The position numbers were made by a program, and so were the translations under genes. A stretch of 64,000 nucleotides of DNA from Kitagawia praeruptora (lineage: Eukaryota > Streptophyta > Magnoliopsida > Apiales > Apiaceae): positions 125,375,609-125,439,608 of the forward strand of contig CM075348.1 in assembly GCA_037693485.1 (NCBI GenBank), written 5' to 3'. Below the pieces are notes generated by a model, which did no database searches, had not been told where the DNA came from, and saw only the letters and a program-made list of their open reading frames with translations. Position 1 is the stretch's first letter. Each line of letters starts with the position of its first letter. Positions 13,239-26,000 of the stretch are shown piece after piece.

Positions 13239-14708
13239 ATCTTTAACATCTGCAAAAGTAGCAAGGTATGTTGTTATTAGCTTATAGACTTGATATTCCT
13301 GTCAGGATCTATATTTGATTGTTAAATGCTTTAGCTATAACACATTGCCTTGATAAATTTCAGTATGATAGACTTGTTAATAATCATCAGGATTAGATTT
13401 GTTATCAGGATACTGACGTCATCAGTATTGTGTCAGTATCAGGATTATGAAAATTGTTTCAGATCCTGACGTTTACTTTGTGTTGTAATCTGATTCTGTG
13501 ATGTGTTAAGTCTATGCTAGCAAGTTTTGATATTTGCATACTGATAATTTATACATCATTCAAAAATCAAAAGACAAGCAGATAACAAGAAACTGTATTT
13601 TCATTAATAGAAATTATTACATGGAAATGAAATACAACATCTTTTTGTCTAAATTTCTACTCTATACTTGTCTTTGATATGAACTCTGAGGAACAGGACA
13701 AGGAGCATTTCAAGAAATCCATCAGGGGATGAAAGCCTCATTTGCTCTTGGATTCCTTGTCTGGGCGACTTGAATGAGAGCAGCTAACTTAAATGAATAG
13801 CATCTCCATCAAGATCAACCTCAGACTCTCGGCCAAATTCTTCATCCTCAAGTTTTGAGGAGGTTAGGGGAAGATTGTATCCAACAGATGGATGTTCTAG
13901 GAGAAACTTCTGGATATTGTCGAAAACCAATCCATTCATGATTAGTTCGATGAGAAGAGTCATTTGTTCAAAGAGATGATCAAGAACAGGATGTTCATCG
14001 ATCAAGAAAAATCTGAAAAATGGGTTTGAAGGGATTTTTGGTTTGAGAAGCATTGTTGAGAAGAAAAGAAATTGAAAGGTTATGGAGAATGGCATAAGGC
14101 GTTTGGTTCTTTTAAAGGAAGACGTGAGAAGCTGAGCAGTCACTTGGAAGTTTTAATGAAGTCAAATGCTAATTATTGCGTGTGACTATATTTCTTGTTT
14201 CAAGAAATATTGAAAATATCTAACCAATTGATTTTCTGTTCAGATTAATTGTTTATTTTCTTTTTCAGATAAAAGAAAAATGCCACGTGAAAAACTCCAT
14301 ATTAAGTCGCTGATAATATTGGTCAGGATTTCATGTGTGACCATCAGGATTTGAAAATTATATTTTTAAATCACATTGCATTTTGTGATTATTTTGATGA
14401 GAGGTCATCAGGAAAAGGAAGCTGATCAGTATTGCTTATTTATACCCTGATTTATTTCATGAAAATCAATTTTGGATTTTATTTTCCAAAAATCGTGGGT
14501 AACCGCATTTTTCAGGGACTGACACCTGTCAATCTACGTGTCAACGTGGGATAGTGGTCTGAAAGATTTGTGAAATATATTTGTTTTGAAACTCTAATCG
14601 TGTAATTGCTTTCTCTAATTTTACATTCTCTAAAGCAAAAATCACTCTTGAGTTTTCAAAATCACTAATCCATTTCAAGAATTTTTCAAGTTTCTTTTCA
14701 GATCAAAA
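13239..14708. other. Copia-A spacer between pol and extra ORF
   Basis: About 1.47 kb without plus-strand coding sequence. It contains many copies of TCAGGAT/ATCCTGA-like strings also found in the LTR, and the antisense ORF described separately. TTATTTATACC at about 14436 is a possible TATA-like site for the downstream extra ORF, and a CT-rich, leader-like stretch precedes the ATG at 14709. Promoter function is inferred. Confidence 0.5.
13784..14095 (-). CDS. Antisense ORF in copia-A spacer, unknown product
   Basis: An ATG-started frame of 103 codons runs opposite to the element (ATG at 14095, stop at 13784). The frame stays open upstream to about 14143. It has a hydrophobic, Phe-rich N-terminal part (SITFQFLFFSTMLL), a middle with HPVLDHLFEQMTLLIELIMNG that could form an amphipathic helix, and an acidic C-terminus (EDEEFGRESEVDLDGD). 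I do not recognise a family. Extra antisense ORFs are known from some plant LTR retrotransposons, so it may be real, but one copy cannot show this. Copia-B has no evident equivalent between its pol and extra ORF. Confidence 0.35.
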   Translation of the reverse strand: MPFSITFQFLFFSTMLLKPKIPSNPFFRFFLIDEHPVLDHLFEQMTLLIELIMNGLVFDNIQKFLLEHPSVGYNLPLTSSKLEDEEFGRESEVDLDGDAIHLS

Positions 14709-17700
14709 ATGGCAGCTCAGAGAAGATTACCTAAATCAGTAGCCTTCAAGTTTGGTGACTTTGATTTTATGACAAACAATCATGTTGCAGCTATCACCAA
14801 CAAGGAAGGAGTATCATCTGATTTTCATCCAATCATGGACTTTCTGGTGTATGGACCATTAAGTTATGCATTGACAACATCTCCACAGATTAATCAAGTA
14901 GCTGTTTTATAAGCTTGGAAGAATGCTGAGGTAATTGATTCTACTCAGAGTCAATCAGGTAAGATTGTTCTTCATTTAGGACAAGATTCATTTGACATTA
15001 CTGAATCTGTTGTTAATTCAGTACTTTGCTTACCTGTTACTGATAGTTATGAGAATGTACCATCTGATGATAATATAAGAACTATGTTGTCTGAATTAGG
15101 TTATAGTGGACCTCTAGATAACATGAGCCAGTTGAATAGGTTTTTTCTTGGAAAGGAATGGTCTTTTTATTTTGATCAAATTGCTAAATGTTTTACTGGC
15201 AAATGTAGTTCTTTTCAGCAAATTACTTCTGTTACATCACATATTGCTTATAGTTTGCTTTATGACAGAGTAATCAACATTGGTCATATTATCTTAAGTC
15301 AGATGAGTATTAAACTTGGGTTAAGAGATCAAAACAGGAAAATGGTTTATTATCATAGATTTATGCAATTGTTTGTTAACCATTTTATTCCTGATGTTGA
15401 AACTAGATTTGGTAGAGAACATTGTGTTTCTTCTTATGAACAGCAAAAGAGAATTTTCTCTGACATTACAAAGAAGGACAATGAAAAGAATCTAGATGAA
15501 ATACCTGCAATTCATGTTCAGGTAATTCTTAAAACTCATCTTCCTACTCTCTACAATTCTTCTTTCTTTTGTGGTGAAATGGCTCAGGAATCTCAATTGG
15601 AGGAGAACCCACCTGTGTCTACCCAAGTAGCCCAAAACATCATAGTCTCTGAAACAATTCAAGAACCAAATTTTGATCCACAGCCTATTGTTTCAAAGAA
15701 ACCAACCTCTGGTGTTTCTCAAAAGACATCAGTTGTAAGGAAGAGAAGATTTGTTGTGTCAAGTATTAGTAGTAATTCTAGTGAAGATGATGATGATTTA
15801 ACTCTTGCTGAGAGAGCAGAATTGAAGGCTGCAATTCAACTTTCTTTGTTAGCACAAAGAGATGAAAAACCTAGTCACAGTCAGGCTGCAGTCTCCCAAA
15901 AGGCTGTAGTTCTTAAAAAGGGAAAACAGTTACTGGATACTGTCTCTCAAAAGACTTTGTCTATTGAACAAAGATCTCATCCCAAGATCACTTCTGTGTC
16001 TACACCTCTTGAGTCTTCTCAGGATAAATCTTTTGCTCACTATACCAGGAGAACAAGGAGAAAGATTCAATTGTCACCTACACACACAGAGTCTAGTCCA
16101 ACTAATATCATGCAGGTTTCTACAAATCAAGCTACATCTATGTCAGTATTTGACAAGAGAGATCTGGATATTGATTCTTCATGGGAAACTACATTATCAT
16201 ACAGACTGGCTATGGGACTAATTTCTCTCAAAGTGAAGTTGTCAAGGCCTGTTCTAGATTTTCTGGTTGAAAGAGTACCAAAACTTTTATTTCCAGATGA
16301 ATATGGACTTCTACATCAAAGACTTGACTTAATGAAGATGTATTTCTATGTATCTGTCAGAAGACAATTAGTCAAGAAATTTGGACTCTCGAAGCATGTT
16401 GCACTTCAATCACTTCATGCAAATTTATTTGACAAGGATGTAATTATTGAAGATGCTTCAGCTCAAGGTGAAAAACTGGAGGAAGTAGATAGAGGAAAGC
16501 AGTCAACAGAAGGTACTATTGCACCAGTGGTGAATAGTAGGAAAAATCAGATCACAGTCACTGTAACACAAGAACCATCTGGTCAGAGGAAGGATGACTC
16601 AGGAGCTGTGATAGCTGATGTTGAAAGGTCTTCTGTGATGACTGAGAATGCAAGTGAGATACCCTATGATATGGGAGGAATGACTTTGGTTGATTTTTCT
16701 GAAGATCAAACAAATTTTGTTCAGTCAGAGTCTATCCACCTTGAGGGTGTGTCTCAGCAAACAACACTTAAAGACGGTGATGTACTAACTATGGTGTCTA
16801 ATGAAGTATTACTGAAGACATCAGAGTCTAGTAAAGAACCTGAAAGTGGTATACTGGAGCCTGTAGTTTCTGAAAGGAAACAAGATGATTGTATGGGTTC
16901 AGAGACTATAGCAGCTCACTCCTTGGAGAAAACCTCAAGCCACATGCCATATGAGGAACCCTCTCTCCATGTGAGTTCAGGTATAAAAACTCCTTCTAAA
17001 CTCTATTTTTCTGTAGGTCATGAGAGCACTTATCTAAATATGAGTGATACAGTTGAAAAGATGGACTTAGATCCACAATTTGAGCGGCTGGCTCCTGACC
17101 AGGCAAAAGGTGAGGTAGAAAGAGTGTTGACTTTAGAAAGTCAAAGTGAGAATGAGGGTATGGATGATCAACTCCATAGTGAGGGAGAGAAAATTAGGAA
17201 ACCATCATTTTATTTCTGGGATCAGGTTTTTCCTGAATCTTGGTCTGAAAATTTGGGTATAGATGCTGGTACTTATTCATTCATCAAAATGTATCAGAAG
17301 AATGACCTAGTACATCACAATGCAAAGCCAGAAGTTAAAGCTCAGAAGCAAAAGGAGAGGCTTGCAGAAATTATTAACAGAAGAGGTGCCAGGATAAAGC
17401 AATCTCTTGATACATATGTACCAGATGAAGATCCTAATGATCCTAGTGTTCCTTTGTATGTACTTCCAATATCAGTTATAATTGAGACATCAACAGTCTC
17501 TGATCACTCTAAAGAGGAGTCAGGATTTGAAGATGTTAGTACACAGAATACTGGTGAAGGAGATGATGATCATGTTTCAGTTCCAGAACAGAAAGAGGAA
17601 GATGTTGATACTTCTAATCAGGTTTTATTACTTGAATATCATATAACTCAAGCAACTTCTTCTACAAGACTTGAAGATACTGATACTGACGATACTAGAA

Positions 17701-17999
17701 GCACTTCCAATATTGAAGTTCATTCTGATGTTTTGAAAAATATTCAGAATTCTCAAATTGCTATTCAAACAAGACTTCAATCACTTGAAGATAACCAAGT
17801 CACAATTATGGAAAATCAAGCAGTTCTTATGAATCTCATTTGTTCTGTTTCTGAATCTCTTGGAATTAATGTTGCTGATGTCAAAAAGGGGGAGATAAAG
17901 ACAATTCAAAGACAGCAACAACACCACCAGACTGAAGGAGAAGCTGGGGGAGATAAAGATCAGACAAAGGGAAGTAAAAAGAAGAAGAACCAGGAGTGA
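14709..17999 (+). pseudogene. Copia-A extra ORF (env-like position), one stop
   Basis: A single reading frame of about 1,096 codons, broken only by TAA at 14910-14912 (after the residues VAVL, before AWKNA). The N-terminal 250 residues form a globular region (PIMDFLVYGPLSYALT..., then WSFYFDQIAKCF and YDRVINIGHIIL) laid out like the start of the copia-B extra ORF (FEFINYS..., WSYVFATLLQVF, KKIDVGQIIL). The middle is long, Ser/Glu-rich and probably disordered. The C-terminus has a likely coiled coil (IQTRLQSLEDNQVTIMENQA) and ends in a Lys-rich tail. I see no clear signal peptide or transmembrane segment, so 'envelope' describes position only. The function is unknown. Confidence 0.75.
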
Positions 18000-18217
18000 C
18001 AGTGGTGAATCTCAGCTAGGAAGTGATAAAGGAAGAGCAGCATTAATAGTTAAAATTCTTTCTTCTAAGTACTAGATAAGCGTCTACATCTGAGAAGGAG
18101 GTACTTAAACTTCATAATTATACATTCATAAATTCTATTCTGGTTGTATTGTTATATGTTTTGACATCCACAACTTAGATTTATGCTTCAGATTATAAAG
18201 CATAAATAGGGGGAGAT
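18000..18217 (+). other. Copia-A 3' untranslated region and polypurine tract
   Basis: Noncoding, ending in AAATAGGGGGAGAT (18204-18217) directly before the 3' LTR. This is the polypurine tract that primes plus-strand DNA synthesis. Confidence 0.85.
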
Positions 18218-18947
18218 TGTTAGGAATAATTCATAAGTTGTGATGTTAAGAATAGAATTTACACATTATACTTCTTGTAATCCTGATCTTATAAAGGATT
18301 TAGCACTGTATTTAGGATTTATGTGTAAGACAGTTATCTGTATAGTTTAGTCAGGAATGAACAGTGTATCGGAGACTACATGTCAGGAACAGAGAGCAAA
18401 TCCTGATGACGGTCCAATACTGATGGTTGATCAGATACTGATGCAGTGTACAGATCCTGATATCAGTCATGTTACTGATGATGTCATTATAGATGCTACA
18501 GAAACTGGCAAGTGCTATAAAACAGGATCGTTGTTTGAAGAACAAGCAAGAAGATATTATGAAGGAAAGAGTTTTCTATTGAAGGAAACTATCGACTAGA
18601 AGGCAGAACATTGTCATGTATAGATTATATCTTTCTGTTATTAGTTGATAGGTAGCATTATAAATACTCTCTCAATATCATTGTAAAGAGCGACGAAGTT
18701 GTAAGTTCGAGTGCGTAGCTCTGTATAAGGTTTGTATTCGAGAGTTCGAAACAAACAGAGAGATATTTGTACTGTCAGCAGCTGATAAAGGTATTGTACA
18801 CCTTTGGTAGAGTTTGTATTTGATCTTATTAATACAAACAAGAGTTTGATTCATTCGTTTATTCTTGTTCATATAATCAAGTAAAAATCAGACACGATTA
18901 TATAACTTGTATTCAACCCCCCCTTCTACAAGTTATTCGAGTTAACA
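18218..18947 (+). repeat. 3' LTR of copia-A
   Basis: Matches 7918-8648 apart from about four substitutions and one C in a homopolymer. It is followed by the TSD GTATT and then by the resumed copia-B LTR. Confidence 0.95.
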
Positions 18948-20057
18948 GTATTATTAGATAAAGGTTGCTACAATCTGTGAATACAAATGGTAGTATTCTC
19001 AGCTTCATTTTTCTCAGAGAGATATAGCTTACAGTGTATGAAAAACTTGACTCACAAAAGTTACTAAGTTATGAAGTGAGGCTGTGTCCTTATAGAACAT
19101 GGATACAGCCTACTTACTGCAAATAAGGTAGCTAAACAAATTACTTTCTAGTCTGTCTATCCTTTTTGAGTAAGTGTCCAAACGGTTACAGATTTGACTT
19201 TGCAAAGCCTGTTTAGATCCACTTCTTTAGCTCCTTGTCTCTTCTATATCTCTCCAAGCTTCCTTGTAGGCTTTCCAGAGCACGTTACAGATTGTGGTCC
19301 ATAAAGTGCATTGGCTTGTTGCAGGTTTCTGACTTGTACAATTTCTTCAGTATTTGTCTCCAAGAATGTATTCGAGAAGTGACTAAGTAAGTGATTCGAG
19401 AACTAGAATTGACTTGATCGATAACTCTAAGTTCTCGAATACTGTTATATTGACATATCGAACCACTTCTCGAATAGCTCTTTTTCACCAGGATTCCTTG
19501 AGTTGTCGAATAGAACATTTGACTTATCGAATCCTCGAGATATCGAATAGCTTTCTGAGTCCTTGAGATATCGAATGGAACTTTGACTTGTTGACTCTTT
19601 GAGAACTCGAATACCATCTTGACTTGTTGACTTCTTGAGTTCTCGAATAGAGTAGTAGACATATCGAATCCCTGAGATATCGAATGAGATATCGAACAGT
19701 GTATTCAGAGATATCGAATCCCTGACTTCTCGAATGCTGGACTTCTCGAATAGACAAATATACTTCTCGAATTGGTACTTAGGCAAATTCTTCATTTCTT
19801 CAAATCCCAACTGTGATTATTTGATAGTCTTTAACTCCTTGCTTGAGGCATGAACCTTGGAACTTCTTTCAAGCATTATTCTAGACTCTATTTGTACAAT
19901 TACACAACTAGGATTTGATGCCTACTACAAGTACAATACAAACAGAAACTCTACAACTAGAGGTTCCCTCAGTTAAGAGGTCATGTAAGTAATGCAAAGC
20001 ATTACAAACAATTAGGCTTGTTATTAGATGTGTACATGCATGCCTCTGTAACTAACA

Positions 20058-20074
20058 ATCTCCCCCAAATTGTG
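20058..20074 (-). other. Polypurine tract of copia-B
   Basis: On the minus strand the sequence just before the LTR reads AATTTGGGGGAGAT, adjacent to TGTTAGTTACAG. This is the expected plus-strand priming tract. Confidence 0.85.
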
Positions 20075-20211
20075 AGTGAGACCCTTAGTCACAATTTCAT
20101 GTCTGATAACAAGCCTAACATACATAAAGATAAAACTTTAAAAGTACAGGTATGTATATTGAACACATAAATGGAATTACAAGATAAATGCTCTTACAGT
20201 ATGATGAGGTA

Positions 20212-23010
20212 CTAGCCATTTTCACTTGATTGCATCTCCATTGCTTTGGCTTGTAGATCATCATATGCTTTCTGTTTCATTTCTTTCTCCTTTCTTGCAT
20301 TCTCATCTATTGCTCTTATGATTTCTGCCATAGCATCCAATTCTTCAATCATGATAGAGTTTTTGAAATCTTCTAGCACTGGCTTCAGAATGTAGGTAGG
20401 ATAGTGACTGAGTAGGTTCATTCTTATATTGACATTGTCTCCATTTCTTCTCCTATACTTCACCACATAGGGATCAAGCTGAACTTTACACAATCCCTTT
20501 GCCCTTAGCTTTTCTGCTTCAATCTCCAGTCTGTCAATTTCTTTCTCCCTTTCTAACCACTTCTCATAGCAGCCCTTTCTTATCTTTTCAGCATAATCTC
20601 TCTTCATTTTCACAAAGTCAATCAATTCCAGCTTCCATACTTTCTCCACCTTGTCTTTAGAGTCCAGAAATGCAATGATTCTTTCTATCTCATACAATTT
20701 ACCCCAATTCTGACAACCCCCTTGATTGAATTTCATTTCTCTCCCATCAGTGTACTTGATCTCAAGGTGGTCATCCACAATTGCAGCAGAGCATATCTTT
20801 TGAGCTCTTAGAAATTACAGTTGCTCTTCATCAAAGTTTTCATCAAGTGGCTGGAGTTTCAATCCTGGAATGATTGTTAGGGCTCTTGATTTGGATAGCT
20901 TTACTCTTCTTGCACCATGTTTAAATTTCATCCTCTTGACATGGTTGCTTGGCAAAAATCTTTGACCTTTGTTGGTAGACCATAGTAGTATTCCATTAGC
21001 AGTTTGCTTTCTGAAACATACACATGGTTTCTTGACTTGAATCTTCTTCTCTTCTTGAGGTGGCAAAACAGTTGCAGAAGCCATAGATGTAGATTTTGCT
21101 AGGTCACCACTAACAGTATTCACCCTAGACTTAGAGTCTTGTGTTGTGGTGAGGTTACTGCTAGCAATGCCTAAGGCTTGCTATTTTCCAATCTTCCTCT
21201 CATAGATTTTGCCTTGGTCATCATCATTCTTCTTATCCTTGTCAGCCTTCTTCTTTTTGTCTTCATCACCCTTATCTCTCCTGTGATGTCTTCTCCTCCC
21301 ATCACCTTTGTCTTCAGAATCATCATCCTTATTTCTCCTAGGTTGGGCCATCTCTGAAATTTCACCAGTTGCAATATAAGTTCTGAGAATGTGCAGTGCC
21401 TCAGTTTCTTTAGCATTTCTGGCTCCAACCTTCTTCTGTAATTGATCAATGATAGCAATGATCAGTCTATGATTTCTAGTGATGAGATCATGGGGAATGA
21501 CCAATTGCTTGATGTCTTCAATTCTGGTACCAGACTGATAAATGATTGTCCATGGCTTCTTGATCACTTCTGGTAGCCTTGAAGGTTGGCCATTCCTCAA
21601 ATCATCAAACAGACTCTTGCTGTTCTCATTCCTCTTCTCAATGAGCTCAAGTATGGCATCTATCTCTGAGTGTTTTAGGTCTTGTAGAGTCTGGTATGTT
21701 AGATTCCATATCTTTAATTTGGATATCATCACTATCTCCTTGACCCATAGATTATTGACTTTCTTGGGGATGATAGTGATGTAGTCAATCTGCTTCTTCA
21801 CCTCCCTCAGATAGAACTGAGTGTCACCAACCTGTTCCCTTATGGCTTTCAGAAACTCCAAGAAGGCTTTATCATGATAAACATCTGAGTTGGCAACTTC
21901 TTGCAGCTTGGCCTCAGTAACAACTTTAACTTCTACAGGCTTGGCACTCTCAGGTATGGAGGTTGGAGACTTGTCAGATGGCATACTCCCTGCAACCACT
22001 GTAGTAGTTATGGATTGCTTTTGTCCTCCAGGAGTAGTGATGTGCACAGTTGGTAGAGTGACAACTGGCAAGGTAGATGGAGGCTCATCCACTTTGGATT
22101 TTCCTTTGCCAGGCACATTTGGTAGAGATTTTGAAGAAGCTCTTTGTTGACCACCCTCTTTTATTATTATGCCGTTCTCCCCCTTTGTATTTGAGTTCCC
22201 TTTCTCCCCCTTTGAATTTGAGTTCCTTGTCTTCTTCTCCCCCTTAGGCTTGTTGTCAGGCACTGAGGCTGTAGAAATGTCCTTTGGGATTGAAGATTCA
22301 TCAGGGAGAGGGAGACCCATATGCTTCATCATAGCAGCTAACATGGATTGTTGATGCAGAAGGACATCAGCTGTGGTGGATGCTTGAGTGTCCAACTGAT
22401 CATTTAGAAGTGCAACCTTTTCTGTAAGATGAGCATTGGACTTGGTGAGAGTAGCCACCTCCTTCTCAAGTGCATCTACTTTGCTGAATAACTCAGTAGA
22501 TTTGAAGCCAGACAGGGATTGTTCTTTGAGTCTCTGCACTTCAAATCTAGTCATGTCATGTACTGGAACTTCAGTGATCAGTCTATCTCCATATAGATTT
22601 TTGAACATGGTCCTCAGCATGGCATTGGCATCTGTGGTCTGATCAGATAGAATTTGAAATTGATGCCCCGGACCTGTGACAGTATCCTTTAGCAGAGCTA
22701 GCCCATTATCCATCTTAGTGCAGGTGGTGTTGCAGTGTTTGATGTCCTTGAACACACTGTCTAGCTGAGGGAATTTGGCATCAAAGGTCCTCTTTATTGC
22801 TTCTACTGTGGTGGTGGTCTTATCACACACTCTATTGACCTCAGTCTTAACACCTTTTCCAAGATAATGTGTAGCCTTGAGGAATCCCTTGTGTGTATCA
22901 TTCATAGCCTCATACACTTCACCAGGGGTCAGAGATTTGGCATTGGAACCCAGTGAAGTGAGGTATTCCTCCCTGAGATACTGAAGTGCTTCATCAAGAG
23001 TAATATCATA
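20212..23010 (-). pseudogene. Copia-B extra ORF, 3' part (after gypsy insertion)
   Basis: This continues, in the same frame, the coding sequence that ends at the gypsy insertion on the right. Frame-consistent codons run from about 23010 to 20212 with two internal stops: TAG at 21181-21183 and TAA at 20815-20817. It contains predicted helical segments (ALLKDTVTG..., FSKVDALEKEVATLTKSNAHLTEKVALLNDQLD, a strong coiled coil near 22430), Lys/Asn/Gly-rich linkers with repeated KGEKGNSNTKGE, a highly charged RRHHRRDKGDEDKKKK segment near 21270 and a final Glu/Lys-rich helical part. The arrangement of coiled coil then charged tail resembles the copia-A extra ORF. Product unknown. Confidence 0.7.
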
Positions 23011-23015
23011 TTTTC

Positions 23016-26000
23016 TGTGACGCCCCCAAATCTGAGGTCAAAGATTCGGGTCGTCACATCATCATCCAACCATATCATACCTGTATTAACTTTACAACTC
23101 AACAATACATCCATCCATACCTCAATCTTACATACAATCAAGTTAGAGCCTCAGAAACGATAACCAAAAGTAACACTAAATATTACAATTCATCTGTACA
23201 ACCCAGAGTCTTACGCAATTCCACTTATACAACTACACTTGAAGACAAGTCTTACTATTACAGTTGAAAACCTATCAGACTACTCTGTAGTGTTTATCAT
23301 GGACTAAATCATCTCCGGGTAATTCTTCTACTCCTCTTCTGCTGGTGCGGAGTTAATCGGCCACATTCTTCCCTTTCTGAAAAGTTTTTATAAAGCAAGA
23401 ATGAGCTACATAATGCTCAGCAAGTTCACTATTTTGTAAAATAATAATGTGGTTTATTTCGAAAACATTCCCAACTATATGGGTATATATCTCAGATTTC
23501 AAAACATAATTGGACAATATATGTGCCCGAGTTTGAATAAAACATCTATACTCACTAAGGAGCTTTAGGATAACATATGAGCCCCTTATAAGGTTCCCAT
23601 TTCAATATATCTCAAGTTTAAAATATATACATGTGAGTATATCATTTTTGGCAAAACACTCTACGATTAACATACTGTACAGGGAATACATCATTGAAAA
23701 CCTCTTTCCTTCCATTAGCTTAGAAGGTTTCTCATACAAAAACATTTCGTTCTTTGAAACAATAGCAAGTGTGCACTAACACGTGCCAATCTTTATAGAA
23801 AACCTTGCAGTTCTAGATACTGCACGATGTCAATATTTTCTCATCAAAAACCACACTATCGACAACTTGGCACTTAGGCCCAAGAAGCAGTGTTTGAGTA
23901 TTTTTCCAAAGTGGAGGATGGGACTTAAAGAAAACATAAAACCTGACAGGGATTGACGATGATCAGTCGCCACATCCGAGTCCAATAATCCGCGGGTCTT
24001 CTCTACCGGTAGAAGGATAGAAACTACATCCGTAACTATCCCCGGGTGAAAACTACATCCGTAATCACCCTCGATGAAAACTACATCCGTAATCATCCTT
24101 CGGCAACACATGGGCCGGAATAATAATTGATGGACCGCCTGGCTCACGGCCGCTTACACATCCCGGGAATCGTTCGTCAACGATTCCCACACCTGCCAGA
24201 GTCCCCTTTTTCTTTTCTTTTAAAAACCAGATTTTGATTGAAAACAGAGTAGTTGTGGTTCGACATCAGTCGACCGATAATTCTTGAAATCATACAAGAA
24301 GCAGAACCTGACCGGGGGTTTTCGAAAATGTTTTGAGTTCGAAAAAGTTCGAGTTTGAAAGTATTAAAAGGTATCTTGGATTAACTTTGTTTTTAAAATA
24401 GTGAACAATAATTATTAACTGATATTTTAAGATTTAATATTAATAATTAATAAAATAATTATTTAATAAATAAACTTTTAATCCAAGATAGGGTTTCGAG
24501 TATTTACGAAGATATAATAATAGTTATTTGAATATACGATACCACCCGAATGACCCTTCGGGTTTCGCAATATAGATACGATATAATAATATACCGCTCC
24601 CCGGTCAATAGTATATACGGACCGCTACGACCTCTAATGCTAGAGTCGTTGTCCGAAGAAAACATTTCAATCTAAGTTCAAGGGGTAAAAGCATACATGT
24701 ACTTGTTCAATCTCAATTGCATCAATACTTCGATAAACATAGCATTTGATATAATTTGAAAACTACTAACACAACAGTGAAAATCTTTGTATATGTATAA
24801 GTTTTGAAAAGTAAACTTGCCTTGGTTTGGTTGGGGTGGTCGAGCGTGTGAATTCGAACGATCTATACATAAACAATAATCGTTCGTTAGTACCTTAACA
24901 ATTTCTTTCTAATCACGGGGTTTTAAGGGGACACGAAATTAACTTAACGACTTCGTCTTATGACTCCCTAGCCCCACTATAGGTCCATGACATCACTCGT
25001 TTACGCTCGTCACTTACTCGACTTAATTTAGTTACCACGTTCGAACTATAACCATTACTCCTAGAATTATGCTCCACTAACGACTTTTTCCCTTGCGCGA
25101 AATTTACTCTAGCATTTTTATAAAATCCAAAAATTCATATTTTAATCCAATTCTTTTTGGGTATCCTTCACCACTGTATTTTCTAGCTTCTCTAATTTTT
25201 CCATGATCCCAAATATTTTTTAAGGTGTTTAAACAAGGTTCACAAGGGGGTCACTTTATGCAGTCCATAGTCCAGAAACAAAAATCACTTCTCCGGTCAT
25301 AACTAAAAATCTACACATCACCTAGCTATGAACCTTACATATCCAGAAACTACATTCAATTATCTTTCCATCAATATAAGGTAGGACATCAGGGGACATC
25401 ATTTGGGGGTTCAAAATCGTGTCACAATACAGGTCAATGTTCCTGGATAAAATCAGCATGCTCAAATCACTTAGATCAACCATTTTTCACCATTCCATCA
25501 TACAACCAACACTTAATACACTCAAATCATGGTTCATAACACTCATGGTGATATATATGTTATCCATAATCATAAAAGTCACAATCTCAACATAAAAACT
25601 CAAGATCCAAGTCATCCAACACTTATACAACCAAGATTAGCTCATACATGCATGGATCTACTTCTAAATATTATAAATACTACATAACCAAGAGGGTTTG
25701 TGATTTTATACCTTCTTGAGCTCCTAGGGACCTTGGGTAAGCTTTTCACAACACAACAACACCTTAGATGATCTCCTACAACACTTATAATCCAAGATCT
25801 AAAAGAAAAACAAATTGGGTTACTATTCATCCAAACTTTAACAATTTATATCTTGGAATTGGATGGATGAAATGAAGTGAAATTGCTAGCATACCTTGAT
25901 TAGATGATGTAGATGACCTAGGAATTTTGGTATGAATTTAGAGTGATGAGAAGTGGGAGAAAGAAATTTCTTTCTTCCTTGTTCTAGCCTTGGCCGAGAG

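Larger units (their letters stand above)
7918..18947 (+). mobile_element. Copia-A: SIRE/Maximus-like Ty1/copia element, plus strand
   Basis: An 11.03-kb element with perfect TSD GTATT (7913-7917 and 18948-18952). Its LTRs are 731 and 730 bp, starting TGTTAGGAATAATTC and ending GAGTTAACA. Order: 5' LTR, tRNA-iMet primer site, gag-protease, integrase, RT, RNase H, a spacer with an antisense ORF, an extra ORF of about 1,100 codons, polypurine tract and 3' LTR. The LTRs differ by about four substitutions and one homopolymer indel by eye. The coding region has one frameshift and three stop codons, so this copy is not autonomous. Confidence 0.95.
7754..20057 (-). repeat. 3' LTR of copia-B, split by copia-A
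   Basis: The LTR occupies 7754-7917 and 18953-20057. Copia-A is inserted after GTATT (7913-7917), which is repeated at 18948-18952. The uninterrupted empty site is present in the other LTR at about 44975. The total is about 1269 bp; the partner LTR is 21 bp longer because of an extra copy of a GAGATATCGAAT-type unit near 45745. It carries the same set of TTCTCGAA motifs except in that indel. Confidence 0.92.

Noticed and set aside
14709..17999. Envelope glycoprotein call for the extra ORFs
   Set aside because: Position fits, but I see no signal peptide, fusion peptide or membrane anchor, so only 'extra ORF' is used.
19285..19810. Overlapping ORFs of about 120 codons rich in Ser/Arg/Ile in the copia-B LTR
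   Set aside because: They are readings of the repeated TTCTCGAAT/GATATCGAAT units and appear again at 45310-45802.
23830..24147. 105-codon ORF in the gypsy LTR
   Set aside because: Duplicated in the other LTR at 33368-33685 and created by the ACTACATCCGTAA repeats; no homology recognised.
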